Source of the DNA: an uncultured SAR116 cluster alpha proteobacterium
GTDB lineage: Bacteria; Pseudomonadota; Alphaproteobacteria; Puniceispirillales; Marisalimonadaceae
DNA length: 64,000 nt
Direction: 5' to 3'
Assembly: GCA_902524215.1 (NCBI GenBank)
Contig: CABZCK010000001.1
Location: 62,001-126,000, forward strand
Position numbers and translations under genes: made by a program. Positions 8,140 to 16,988 of the stretch are shown piece after piece. The notes below the pieces were generated by a model. That model was not told the origin of the DNA. It saw only the letters and a program-made list of their open reading frames with translations, and did no database searches. Numbering within the stretch: the stretch's first letter is position 1; each line of letters starts with the position of its first letter.

Positions 8140-10128
8140 TTATTTTAAATTATCATGATTTCTTATGCCTTCAAGCTCTTTACTGAATTTTTGAGAAAAA
8201 TTTAATAAATAAGCTTCTTCTTTATTACAATCAATAATTGACTTTATCTGACTAAAAGATTTTTTAGAGCTATTTAACTTAGCTAGTAAAAAATTTTCAA
8301 AATTATCTATCTCACGCTTTCCAGAATTAATATCATAATTTAAATTTTTAAATTCTAAGTTAAATTGATCTTTTATAAAATTATTGATTTTTGGATTAAA
8401 TAAATCTCTTCTTTCTTTACCTTTTAAAATTCCTTTAAGGTAAGAGGATAAGGATAGAATTGCTTTTCCATCATCATTTGATGTACTTTTAAAACATGTA
8501 ATTGGATTTAATTGTTTATCTTTTGTTGATCTTAAGAATTTAAAATCTATTAAATTAGCATTATTGTCAGCAGAAATTAAAATATTTTTTTCATGGATAT
8601 CAGAGTGTTTTAATCCTAAATTTTTTAATGAACTCAAAATATTGTTCAACCAATTGTCAATGTCATCACTGGATAGAGATTCTTTGTTTTTGTACACAAA
8701 TAAATCTATTCTCTTACCTAATACAAAAGGTTCAATACAGAATATTAAATCTCCTTTAATTTCCACTTTAAGAGGTACATTTAGGAATTCTGATTTTACT
8801 GTAACACTTTTTAACAAAGATTCTGATAATGTATCTAATATTACTTTATAATTACTATGAAAAACTTTTAAAACGAAATTTAAATTAACATCATCTATTT
8901 TAACGGCAACTTGAAAAAAACCATAATCTAAAAAAGAATGAGACGTAAATATATTGTTAAATCTACTAAATGCTATACACTTTTTGTTTGATTTTAAATA
9001 TTGAGTGGCCATATTTCTTGCTAAATCAACCAGGTTCACATTTTTAATTTCTTTTAAAATATTTTTTTCTATTTCTGGATCGTAAAGTAAATCAACTTTA
9101 TCTAGTTTATTTCTTATGTAATTAACTATGTCTCTATCGAAATACATTTTACGATCAAGAGGTTCAGGTACTGAATAATTATTTTTTTTTAAAAATTTAA
9201 TGAGGTAGTAAACGGAATCTTTTTTATTTGAAAAGTCAATACCTAGTAATTGAGTGTATCCTAATTCTTTGATTATATCTATTATTAACAATTGTGCTTC
9301 CGGGGGGAAGTTACGCTTATGAAGAGTATAATGATACATCAATGAAAATAATAAATCTTCTTTATTTGGTCTAAAAACTTTTTTTTCAGTATCAAACACT
9401 TTATTTTTCAACATGTTTTCACACCATATAGGACAAAATATATTATGATGTACGTTTACAACATCAATAGGGCTCACAAGACTTTTAGGACCAAAAGTTA
9501 GAAATCTAAATCTTTCATGTTTTGCATCAAGGAGTTTTGAAAATTGTTTAGGTGTTTTTCTTGTCAAAACATCTATATCTCCTTTGCTGTAATCTCTTAG
9601 AATTAAATAATCATCTACATCATTAAGAAAGGAAAAAACTTCTTCATTACTATTTAATTTTTCATTAGTGTTTGTGATTTTACAATCAAAATTTCTGCCT
9701 AACAAAATTCTTAAATTACTCTTTGCTTCAATTTGATCGTTTGATGAATGCAACAAAAAAGGGTGTTCTAATAATTTTCTTAATTTTACTTTACAATTAG
9801 AAATTTTTACATTTGTAGTCGTATATCCAGTTCCAAATCTCCATATGTTTTCATACTTAGGATTTTCTTCATATAATATAAAAACAGTAAATGGACCGTA
9901 ACCAGACACACTGATTCTTTCTTGTGCTATATCAGGTGTTATATCATATATTTTGCAAATTTTATTTATGTATAACTTTTTTTCAATTTCTATTGGAAAC
10001 TCATCAAATGTAAGAAAATAATTTTTTAAAACAGATTTGATTTCAGTAATATGTTTTTGCGCATTAGGCCATACTACTAAAATATGATAATCTTGATTTT
10101 GAATTTGTTTTTTTAGGGGTTCTGACAT
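8140..10128 (-). CDS. Putative three-domain NDP-kinase-like / nucleotidyltransferase / kinase-like protein
   Basis: I do not recognise this as a named protein. Residues 15-145 resemble a nucleoside-diphosphate kinase: HILVVWPNA at strand 1 (cf. the KPDA/G motif) and FLLHSSNDQIEAKSNLRIL (about 124-142), with His127 where NDP kinases carry their active-site HGSDS histidine. Residues 174-226 look like a DNA-polymerase-beta-type nucleotidyltransferase, with SKGDIDVL (Asp184/Asp186) and a later PIDVV. Residues about 400-535 resemble an APH/protein-kinase fold: Lys421 in FVLKVF, catalytic loop HSDIHEKN (508-515) and LIDFK replacing DFG. It neighbours glycosyltransferases, suggesting a role in activating or phosphorylating a surface-glycan building block. 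All three domain calls are motif-level inference. Confidence 0.55.
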   Translation of the reverse strand: MSEPLKKQIQNQDYHILVVWPNAQKHITEIKSVLKNYFLTFDEFPIEIEKKLYINKICKIYDITPDIAQERISVSGYGPFTVFILYEENPKYENIWRFGTGYTTTNVKISNCKVKLRKLLEHPFLLHSSNDQIEAKSNLRILLGRNFDCKITNTNEKLNSNEEVFSFLNDVDDYLILRDYSKGDIDVLTRKTPKQFSKLLDAKHERFRFLTFGPKSLVSPIDVVNVHHNIFCPIWCENMLKNKVFDTEKKVFRPNKEDLLFSLMYHYTLHKRNFPPEAQLLIIDIIKELGYTQLLGIDFSNKKDSVYYLIKFLKKNNYSVPEPLDRKMYFDRDIVNYIRNKLDKVDLLYDPEIEKNILKEIKNVNLVDLARNMATQYLKSNKKCIAFSRFNNIFTSHSFLDYGFFQVAVKIDDVNLNFVLKVFHSNYKVILDTLSESLLKSVTVKSEFLNVPLKVEIKGDLIFCIEPFVLGKRIDLFVYKNKESLSSDDIDNWLNNILSSLKNLGLKHSDIHEKNILISADNNANLIDFKFLRSTKDKQLNPITCFKSTSNDDGKAILSLSSYLKGILKGKERRDLFNPKINNFIKDQFNLEFKNLNYDINSGKREIDNFENFLLAKLNSSKKSFSQIKSIIDCNKEEAYLLNFSQKFSKELEGIRNHDNLK

Positions 10129-10270
10129 ATTTTTAAGTTGTATATGTTAATACTATGATATTCTATTTTTATTCCTTAACACATGAGAATAATTATGTGA
10201 ATTAATTTTTAAATTAAGAAATGTTGTTCAAAGTTTAAGTATTTTAAATTCTATATAATATTGAATTGTA

Positions 10271-10300
10271 TTGATTTAGTTAATTAATAAATATTATAAT
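10271..10300 (+). promoter_or_regulatory. Putative promoter upstream of the 10326 glycosyltransferase
   Basis: TTGATT (10271-10276) and a perfect TATAAT (10295-10300) are separated by 18 nt. The predicted transcription start near 10307 gives a leader of about 20 nt before the TTG start at 10326. The -10 box overlaps a perfect inverted repeat listed separately. Confidence 0.5.
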
Positions 10301-10318
10301 CTTAAATAATTTAAGATT
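10298..10318. repeat. 9-bp perfect inverted repeat over the -10/start region
   Basis: AATCTTAAA (10298-10306) and TTTAAGATT (10310-10318) are exact inverse complements around a TAA loop. The repeat begins inside the -10 box and ends 7 nt before the coding start. It could be a repressor operator or a leader hairpin that affects initiation. AT-only palindromes arise by chance in such DNA, so function is uncertain. Confidence 0.35.
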
Positions 10319-10325
10319 TAATACA

Positions 10326-11123
10326 TTGCCAACTTTCACAGCTATAACAACCTTTGATTTAAAAAAACACTATTTTTCCAAAGACATGGTAGATAGTTTT
10401 ATTGTAAATTGGCCTAAAAATATAAAATTATTAATATTTTTAGAAAATTCTTATCTATTAAAGGAAAGAAATGTAAACCCTAAAATTGAAATCATTGATT
10501 ATCACGAAAATATTCCTGAATACTATGCTTTTTGTAAAAAATTTAATCATAAAAAAAAGTTTACTGATGATTTTAGATTCAATGTATTTCGTTTTGCATA
10601 TAAAGTTTATGCAATAAAAAAATCTTTTTCATATAATACCTCACAAAATTTAATATGGTTAGATGCTGATGTAAAGACCCATAAGAAAATCCCATATATA
10701 TTTCTAGAAAAATTAATATCAGATAAACATTACTTATCCTATCTTGGAAGAAGTCATGTAAAAACAAAACACTTAAATTACTCTGAATGTGGATTTTTAA
10801 TATTTAATACAAAACATCATCTTCACAGTTTATTTTGGAAAGAGATGATGCACATGTATGACGATGGAATGTTGTTTGAATTATCTGAATGGCACGATAG
10901 TTTTATTTTTGATCATGTTAGAAACAAACTTGAAAAAGAATTTTTTTTAAAAAATATAAACATTACAGACTTTGGACTTGTAGATATTGAATCAAAAAAT
11001 GATGATCATGTTTTTGTATTAAGTGTTTTAGGTGAATTCATGGATCATAAGAAAGGTAATCGAAAAGATATAAAGTGGTCACCAGAATTATTGAAAAGAA
11101 TAAAGAAGGATAGAAAAATTTAA
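10326..11123 (+). CDS. Putative glycosyltransferase (GT-A-like, DxD)
   Basis: This 265-residue protein begins FTAITTFDLKKHYFSKDMVDSF, a typical first strand and helix of small marine and phage glycosyltransferases. It contains NLIWLDADVKTHKKIP (about residues 110-125), where DAD fits the metal- and sugar-nucleotide-binding DxD motif. Further on are YSECGFLIFNT and SEWHDSFIF, blocks common to these proteins. No signal peptide or membrane segment is visible, so it is probably cytosolic. The start is TTG at 10326, 20 nt after a predicted transcription start; the first in-frame ATG would remove the first strand. The acceptor and donor sugars are unknown. Confidence 0.65.
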   Translation: MPTFTAITTFDLKKHYFSKDMVDSFIVNWPKNIKLLIFLENSYLLKERNVNPKIEIIDYHENIPEYYAFCKKFNHKKKFTDDFRFNVFRFAYKVYAIKKSFSYNTSQNLIWLDADVKTHKKIPYIFLEKLISDKHYLSYLGRSHVKTKHLNYSECGFLIFNTKHHLHSLFWKEMMHMYDDGMLFELSEWHDSFIFDHVRNKLEKEFFLKNINITDFGLVDIESKNDDHVFVLSVLGEFMDHKKGNRKDIKWSPELLKRIKKDRKI

Positions 11124-11176
11124 GACAAATTTTTTTCAACAAATTTAGTTTAAGTTTAGTATTTAATTAATATCGC

Positions 11177-11395
11177 TCAGGCTGTCATAATAGGTATTAA
11201 TTGGATAAATCCAATTAAAATTAGAGAAAAACCAAAAATTATTTTTGTTGTGGATTTTGTCAATGGTAAATTATTTAGATCTATTTCTTTTTTTTTGCCT
11301 TGACGAATTCCAAAAAAAATTAAAGTTATGCCTATTATTATTAATAATAATCCTACCTCCCATGGCATTATGGCATTTACTTTAAGACCCTTCAT
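11177..11395 (-). CDS. Small two-helix membrane protein, unknown function
   Basis: A 72-residue protein with two predicted membrane segments, about residues 13-30 (WEVGLLLIIIGITLIFFGI) and 50-68 (IIFGFSLILIGFIQLIPI), joined by a short basic loop (RQGKKKEIDLNN). I recognise no family. It starts 11 nt after the stop of the upstream glycosyltransferase with a modest AGAGAA ribosome site, so it is probably the last gene of that small operon. A shorter start at residue 10 is possible. The compact shape and AT-rich usage look genuine, but it could be poorly conserved. Confidence 0.5.
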   Translation of the reverse strand: MKGLKVNAIMPWEVGLLLIIIGITLIFFGIRQGKKKEIDLNNLPLTKSTTKIIFGFSLILIGFIQLIPIMTA

Positions 11396-11406
11396 TAATA
11401 AATTCT

Positions 11407-12087
11407 CTAATTTTCTATTCCCTCGAGAAGATTATTATAACTGTTTTTCCAAAATTTAGATAAAGATTTATTTGAATATTCCCTAAAACAAGGTGTGCCT
11501 AAAGTATAATGAATTATATTTGATCTTTCATTGTCTTCGTATTCTATAGCTAACCAGTTCCAAGTTTTAGGTAGTTCACCAATTTCTTTATCGTTTAACC
11601 ACTTAAACCGATGTAGGAAGGATCCTTCTTTTTTACTTATGAAAGAAGGGGTTAGAATTTTATTTTTTGGGTGCTCACAATTCCAAATAATCATACTAGA
11701 CCAATTTTTTCTTGGATAGTCTTCATTTTTTTGGCCAAAGTACTTTGTTTTATGCTTTGTTTTATAATTATGTTTTACAACACTTACAGCAATATTAGGG
11801 TCAAAAAAACTTTTTAGTATTTTAATGTCACTTAAACACACCATATCACCGTCTGCAAAAATTGCCCAACCCTTAAAATTCATTAAGTAGGGAACTAAGA
11901 ATCTGCTGTAAGTAAATTTATTAGTACCATCTGTGTGTTTTTCAGAATACTCGTCTAAATTATTTTCTGCCAGTGGTGTAATACTAATTGGTATTGAAGA
12001 TTTTTCTATTATTGATTGAACAAAGGTGTGATATGCGATTGCTTCTTTTTGATCAAAACCTACAAAAATATTTAACAAATTTGACAC
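11407..12087 (-). CDS. Putative glycosyltransferase (GT8-like)
   Basis: This 226-residue protein begins LLNIFVGFDQKEAIAYHTFV. It has YSRFLVPYLMNFKGWAIFADGDM around residues 80-103, where the DGD is the expected DxD metal/sugar-nucleotide motif of retaining GT-A enzymes. It also has WSSMIIWNCEHPKN and an IHYTLGTPCFREY block near the end. Such proteins are common in bacterial surface-glycan clusters. The start is GTG at 12087, preceded by a good AGAGAGGAAA ribosome site, and it overlaps the end of the TPR-glycosyltransferase gene by 16 nt. The substrate cannot be told from sequence. Confidence 0.7.
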   Translation of the reverse strand: MSNLLNIFVGFDQKEAIAYHTFVQSIIEKSSIPISITPLAENNLDEYSEKHTDGTNKFTYSRFLVPYLMNFKGWAIFADGDMVCLSDIKILKSFFDPNIAVSVVKHNYKTKHKTKYFGQKNEDYPRKNWSSMIIWNCEHPKNKILTPSFISKKEGSFLHRFKWLNDKEIGELPKTWNWLAIEYEDNERSNIIHYTLGTPCFREYSNKSLSKFWKNSYNNLLEGIEN

Positions 12088-14003
12088 TTTAAAATTTCCT
12101 CTCTAATCTTTGCTATAGGAATAGTCCAATCTCCTGGTTTCATTTGCTGAAAAATTTTTATCGAAGGATACCAAAGACTATTATTATCATTTGAACTCCA
12201 ATTTAACAATCTTCCTCTTCCCAATGGTAACAATAAAAAAGTTTTTTTACCTAATGCTCCTGATATGTGAGCATTAACATTACTACAAGTAATTATTAAA
12301 TCACAAGCATTAATAATTGATGAAACTCCTAGAATGTTATCAAAATAATCAATTTCGTTAATCCTATGAATTTTCTTTCCTGTCATTTCATAAATATTTT
12401 TTTTATCATCCTGAGAATTTTTATATTCTAGATCGATAAAAGACGTGTTTTTGAGTTTGAATATAGGAATTAAATTTTTACAATTTACACTTTTATCTTG
12501 ACCCAATTCAGCTTTGCTTGTCCATGAAATACCAATTAAAATTTTGTGTTTGTGGAAAAAAGCTTTTCTAATTTTATTAGAAATTTTCTCATTAAAATCG
12601 ATATATGGAAATACTACATTACTAAATTGTTTTTTTTTATATCTTAGAAATTTTCCTAAATCAGCAATAGACAAATGATTTTCAAAGTCAGCTTCATTAA
12701 CTTTATCACTTTGACCAATAAATTTTATTTTTGGATTCTTTTTTTTAAACAAATGAATCAACCTTTTATCAATCCTTACAGTTAATTGTTCACACATTTT
12801 AGAGAATTCATTAAGTAAACTCCCGTACATAATTTGATCGCCTACTCCTTGCTCAGACCATAATAAAATTTTTTTTGTTTTATTTAATTCTTTTAATAAA
12901 CTCTTTGAAGATATATAGGATTTACCTTTAAATTCATTACAAAGCCATCTACTTGCATAATTTTCCCAACCTTTAACAAAATTCATCTGATATAATTGAA
13001 TTTGTCCTAAAACAAATTTTGTTTCATAATCATTAGGATTAATTGTAATAGCTTTTTCAAGATATTTTACAGCTTTATCTAACTTGCCAATATGTGAATA
13101 GACTGTACCAAGATTTCTTAAAGCAAGATCATTATTTTGTTCAGCATTAATTACTTTTTTTAAATTTTTTATAGATTCTCTAAACTTTCCTTGTCTTTCA
13201 AAAATAATTGCCAATGCAATATATCCAGGTAAGAAATTTTCATTAATTGTGAAGCATTTTTCTAAAAACTCAAAGGCTTTCTTATAATCCTTTTTTTCAA
13301 TTTCAATAAGAGAATTGTAATAAAAAACATCAATTTTGTCTTTTTCTTCAGTTAATTCTGTGAGTATTTCTCTTGCTTTTGAGAGGTTATTTGACCTTAT
13401 TAGTTTATAACAATATTTTTTTTTATAGACTGACCCTTTATTTTTTTTTTCTAAAAAAACTAATTTTTCATATAATTCGAAAGACTTATCAAATTTACAA
13501 CTCATGTAACAAACTTCTGCGTAAGATGAAAGAGCTACTTCATCAGTATCATCTAAAAGTAAAGTGAATTCAAATATTTTTGAGCTTATATCTAAAGCTC
13601 CTAAAAATTTGCATGTTTCAGCAAAATTTATATAAAAAGCTTTCTCGTAAGGATTTAAAAATAATGATTTTTCATGATAAAACTTTGCCTGTTTTAATTG
13701 GCCAATTTGTCCATAATAATTACCCAGAAAAGAATTTAAATAAGCATTATTTGGTTCAATCTTTAAAAATTGATCTATTTTAATTTTTACATCATTTTGA
13801 TTTTTATAATGATATAAGCTTTGAATTTTATTTGAACTGATTTTCATTTTTTTAATGTATTTAAGTTTATTTTTGTTAAATAAATCCTCAACTCTTTTAC
13901 TTCGTGGATACTTTTTTTTTAATTCATAAATCAACTGAAAAGCTGATTGAAAATTATTTTTATTAAAACTTTTTTCTATGTTTGATACTTGTTGATCAAT
14001 CAT
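12072..14003 (-). CDS. TPR protein with C-terminal glycosyltransferase-like domain
   Basis: This 643-residue protein has two halves. Residues about 30-340 are tandem tetratricopeptide repeats (for example NAYLNSFLGNYYGQIGQLKQAKFYHEKSL and ALRNLGTVYSHIGKLDKAVKYLEKAI cores). The C-terminal half (about 370-640) resembles GT-B domains of GT9/GT41-like proteins, with LLWSEQGVGDQIMYGSLL, IGISWTSKAE and ACDLIITCSNVNAHISGALGK. Similar TPR-glycosyltransferases act in flagellin, surface-protein or polysaccharide modification. The start chosen is ATG at 14003, which has GGAG 9 nt upstream; an in-frame TTG at 14018 would sit on that ribosome site. It overlaps lolA by 8 nt. Confidence 0.75.
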   Translation of the reverse strand: MIDQQVSNIEKSFNKNNFQSAFQLIYELKKKYPRSKRVEDLFNKNKLKYIKKMKISSNKIQSLYHYKNQNDVKIKIDQFLKIEPNNAYLNSFLGNYYGQIGQLKQAKFYHEKSLFLNPYEKAFYINFAETCKFLGALDISSKIFEFTLLLDDTDEVALSSYAEVCYMSCKFDKSFELYEKLVFLEKKNKGSVYKKKYCYKLIRSNNLSKAREILTELTEEKDKIDVFYYNSLIEIEKKDYKKAFEFLEKCFTINENFLPGYIALAIIFERQGKFRESIKNLKKVINAEQNNDLALRNLGTVYSHIGKLDKAVKYLEKAITINPNDYETKFVLGQIQLYQMNFVKGWENYASRWLCNEFKGKSYISSKSLLKELNKTKKILLWSEQGVGDQIMYGSLLNEFSKMCEQLTVRIDKRLIHLFKKKNPKIKFIGQSDKVNEADFENHLSIADLGKFLRYKKKQFSNVVFPYIDFNEKISNKIRKAFFHKHKILIGISWTSKAELGQDKSVNCKNLIPIFKLKNTSFIDLEYKNSQDDKKNIYEMTGKKIHRINEIDYFDNILGVSSIINACDLIITCSNVNAHISGALGKKTFLLLPLGRGRLLNWSSNDNNSLWYPSIKIFQQMKPGDWTIPIAKIREEILKCQIC

Positions 14004-14622
14004 TATTAATTTCTCCAAAATCCTCAGGAAAAAATAAAAGATGAGAATGTTGTGTTCCAGTTATAAGATTTTGAAATGATACTGAAGTTTTGTTATTAAA
14101 TTCGTCAGTTATTTCCCATTTTTTTAATTGTACAGGATTTGTATTAAAAAATAATTGAAAAGAAGTACCCACCATTTCTTCATTTTTTAAGAATTTTAAC
14201 GTAACTACACCATGTTCCTTATTAAACTCCATGTTATACTTGCTGTTATCTAAATCAAATTTTTGATTTAAAAAATTATTTAAAGGGGTTTTACTTAGGG
14301 GATAGTTGTTAGTTTGCTTCAATTTTCTGTCTTGTACTACTAGCCAAAAGCCCATTGAGGTAATTAATAAATCACTAGGATTTTCGTAAGAAATTCGTAG
14401 CTTACCAGGTAAGGTAATATGTATTTTACCTCTTCTGATAGCTCCATCATTAGAAATCTGAATAAAATCCGCACTAAGTGTCTTTAAATCATTTAAATAT
14501 TTTTTCACCTCTAAATAACTCTCATTGCTTCTCGCTTTGCTTAAAGATATATTAAATAATGGACTTATAAGAATTAAAATAAAGAAAACGATGAAACTCT
14601 TTTTTAAATTTTTAGTTATCAT
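13996..14622 (-). CDS. lolA: Outer-membrane lipoprotein carrier protein LolA
   Basis: LolA ferries lipoproteins across the periplasm from LolCDE to the outer membrane. A signal peptide is evident (FIVFFILILISPLF near residues 10-23). The mature part has the LolA pattern VKKYLNDLKTLSADFIQIS, GKIHITLPGKLRISYENPSDLLI and NYPLSKTPLNNFLNQ. The length of 208 is normal. Its ATG overlaps the ftsK stop by 4 nt. In related genomes ftsK-lolA is often followed directly by xthA; here the next gene is a TPR-glycosyltransferase. Confidence 0.87.
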   Translation of the reverse strand: MITKNLKKSFIVFFILILISPLFNISLSKARSNESYLEVKKYLNDLKTLSADFIQISNDGAIRRGKIHITLPGKLRISYENPSDLLITSMGFWLVVQDRKLKQTNNYPLSKTPLNNFLNQKFDLDNSKYNMEFNKEHGVVTLKFLKNEEMVGTSFQLFFNTNPVQLKKWEITDEFNNKTSVSFQNLITGTQHSHLLFFPEDFGEINND

Positions 14623-16988
14623 TTTTGATCCAATATAATTTCTCTTTTACCAGCCCTTCCCGGTTTAGATATAATATTGTTTTCCTCCATTTTTTCTATT
14701 ATAGTTGCAGCTCTATTATAACCAATTCTAAAATGTCTTTGAATAAACGATGTGCTTGCTTTCTGTTCCCTAATTACCAGATCGACTGCTTCCTTATAAA
14801 GCTCATCTCCATTTGAATTATTTAACATATTATTTGATGTTAAATTATCATTATTTTGTTCTTCAGTTATAGTTTGATCATAGTCAGGTATTGATTGTTT
14901 AGTCAAAAAAGATGTAACTTTTTCAACCTCTTCATCATTTAAAAAGGGTCCGTGTACTCTAATTATTTTTCCGCCTCCTGCCATAAACAACATATCACCT
15001 TTTCCTAGAAGTTGTTCCGCACCCTGTTCTCCTAAAATAGTTCTACTGTCAATTTTACTTGTTACTTGAAAAGAAATCCTTGTTGGAAAATTGGCTTTAA
15101 TAGTCCCTGTAATTACATCTACTGAAGGCCTTTGTGTGGCCATAACAACATGTATACCTGCTGCTCTAGCCATTTGAGCTAATCTTTGAACTGCAGCCTC
15201 AATCTCTTTACCAGCAACTAACATTAGATCTGCCACTTCATCAATTAAAATTACAATAAAAGGTAACGGCGTTAAGTCTATTTCCTCTTCTTCAAAAACT
15301 GGTTGCCCAGTTTCACTATCAAAACCAACTTGAATATTTTGAGTTAAAATTTCGCCTTTCCTTCTTGCTAAAATCAATCTTTCATTATAACTCTCAATAT
15401 TTCTTACTGACAATTTACTCATTAATGAGTACCTTTTTTCCATTTCCTTAACTGCCCATTTTAGAGCAGTGATTGCTTTTTTAGGATCTGTAACAACAGG
15501 AGTTAAGAGATGTGGAATACCATCATAGACTGACAATTCCAACATTTTTGGATCAATCATAATAAACCTACAAGTTTCTGGGGTATGTTTATAGAGTAAT
15601 GAAATTATCATTGAATTAACACCAACTGACTTTCCAGAGCCTGTAGTACCTGCAATAAGTAAATGAGGCATTTCACTTAAATCAGCAATAATAGAGTTCC
15701 CAGCAATATCATTACCTAAACAAAGAGGTAATTTTTGATTTGTATTTTTGAATTCATCATTATTTATGATATGCCTTAATGATACTATTTCTCTTACTTT
15801 ATTTGGAAGTTCAATGCCAATTACATTTTTTCCTGGAACCATTGCAACCCTGACAGATTCAGCTAGCATTGATCTAGCAATATCATCAGATAATGACATA
15901 ACTCTCTGACTTCTTAGGCCTGGAGCAGGCTTAAGATCATATCTTGTTACCACAGGTCCTTGTTGAACATTCTCTATTGAACCATCAATAGAGTAATCTT
16001 TTAAAACACTTTCTAGCAGTTTTGCATTAGCATTAAGTACGTCTTTATCAGGCATTAAGTTTTCAATTTTTTGATTAATTAATAAATCAATACTAGGTAA
16101 AAAAAATCCACTTTGAGAGGCGATAGGTAGATTTTGCTGTTTATTTATCTTTTTAATAATTTGTTTATTTTCATTTCTTAATACATGTAAATCATTTACT
16201 TTAATCTCTTCTTTAGGTTGTATTTTTTTATTTTTTCTAATAATTTCATTAAATAGGTCACTCAATTTCTTAATAAGTCCCTTTTCTTTATTCTCTTTGT
16301 AAAAGTGTATTTCTTCTTCAAAATTTATTTTTTTTATTAATAAGTTATTGAGTAATTGTGAAGTCCATATTATTGGTGAATAAAAAGGTTTTAAAATAGT
16401 TTTTAAAAAAATTAATTCCTGAAAATTTGTGGATGCAACATATATAAAAATAAAAATGGAAAAAATTGTTAGGCATAAATTTAATGTAATAATAATTTTG
16501 GTATTTGATAAGTTTAAAGATGTATTTAGATAAGCTAAAATAAACTCATAAGCTGTATAAGAAAAACCTTTATAAGAAAGTATTTTATTTTCTTCAAAAA
16601 AATATGAATCTAAAAGAATATGAAATGGTTGAGACAATAACCCTAACAATATAATTAGAAATAATGTCAATATTAATTTAAGCCATAGTTTTGATATAGT
16701 TTTATTATTAACATATTTAAAACTATACATTAAAAAAATTAAAGCCAAACAAAACGGCGTGAGTAGTCCAAATTCTTTTAGAAGAAATCCTGCGGTATAT
16801 GATCCTAAAATACCAAATATGTTTTTATTTTCTAAATTTGACAATACAAGCCATCCAGTATCATTAAAATTATATGATATTGAAGACAAAATTATAAATA
16901 ATGATATAGCAAAAAAAAATATACCTAATGTAACTGATAAAAATTTTTTCTTAAATGTAAGGTTAGATATATATTCGTTATCATGCAT
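14619..16988 (-). CDS. ftsK: DNA translocase FtsK
   Basis: FtsK pumps DNA at the septum and activates XerCD at dif during chromosome segregation. The N-terminus has about four to five membrane segments (residues 20-190), for example LGIFFFAISLFIILSSIS and LWLKLILTLFLIILLGLL. A short linker follows, then the RecA-like motor with Walker A GTTGSGKS (near residue 447), MIDPKMLELSVYDGIPHLL, Walker B FIVILIDEVADLM, ATQRPSVDVITGTIKANFP and GKGDMLF. A C-terminal gamma winged helix (STSFIQRHFRIGYNRAATII) would read KOPS-type sites. At 789 residues it has a short linker, typical of streamlined alphaproteobacteria. Confidence 0.97.
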   Translation of the reverse strand: MHDNEYISNLTFKKKFLSVTLGIFFFAISLFIILSSISYNFNDTGWLVLSNLENKNIFGILGSYTAGFLLKEFGLLTPFCLALIFLMYSFKYVNNKTISKLWLKLILTLFLIILLGLLSQPFHILLDSYFFEENKILSYKGFSYTAYEFILAYLNTSLNLSNTKIIITLNLCLTIFSIFIFIYVASTNFQELIFLKTILKPFYSPIIWTSQLLNNLLIKKINFEEEIHFYKENKEKGLIKKLSDLFNEIIRKNKKIQPKEEIKVNDLHVLRNENKQIIKKINKQQNLPIASQSGFFLPSIDLLINQKIENLMPDKDVLNANAKLLESVLKDYSIDGSIENVQQGPVVTRYDLKPAPGLRSQRVMSLSDDIARSMLAESVRVAMVPGKNVIGIELPNKVREIVSLRHIINNDEFKNTNQKLPLCLGNDIAGNSIIADLSEMPHLLIAGTTGSGKSVGVNSMIISLLYKHTPETCRFIMIDPKMLELSVYDGIPHLLTPVVTDPKKAITALKWAVKEMEKRYSLMSKLSVRNIESYNERLILARRKGEILTQNIQVGFDSETGQPVFEEEEIDLTPLPFIVILIDEVADLMLVAGKEIEAAVQRLAQMARAAGIHVVMATQRPSVDVITGTIKANFPTRISFQVTSKIDSRTILGEQGAEQLLGKGDMLFMAGGGKIIRVHGPFLNDEEVEKVTSFLTKQSIPDYDQTITEEQNNDNLTSNNMLNNSNGDELYKEAVDLVIREQKASTSFIQRHFRIGYNRAATIIEKMEENNIISKPGRAGKREIILDQK

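Noticed and set aside
14003-14018. TPR-glycosyltransferase starting at TTG 14018
   Set aside because: That codon is part of the TTGGAG that serves as the ribosome site for ATG 14003.
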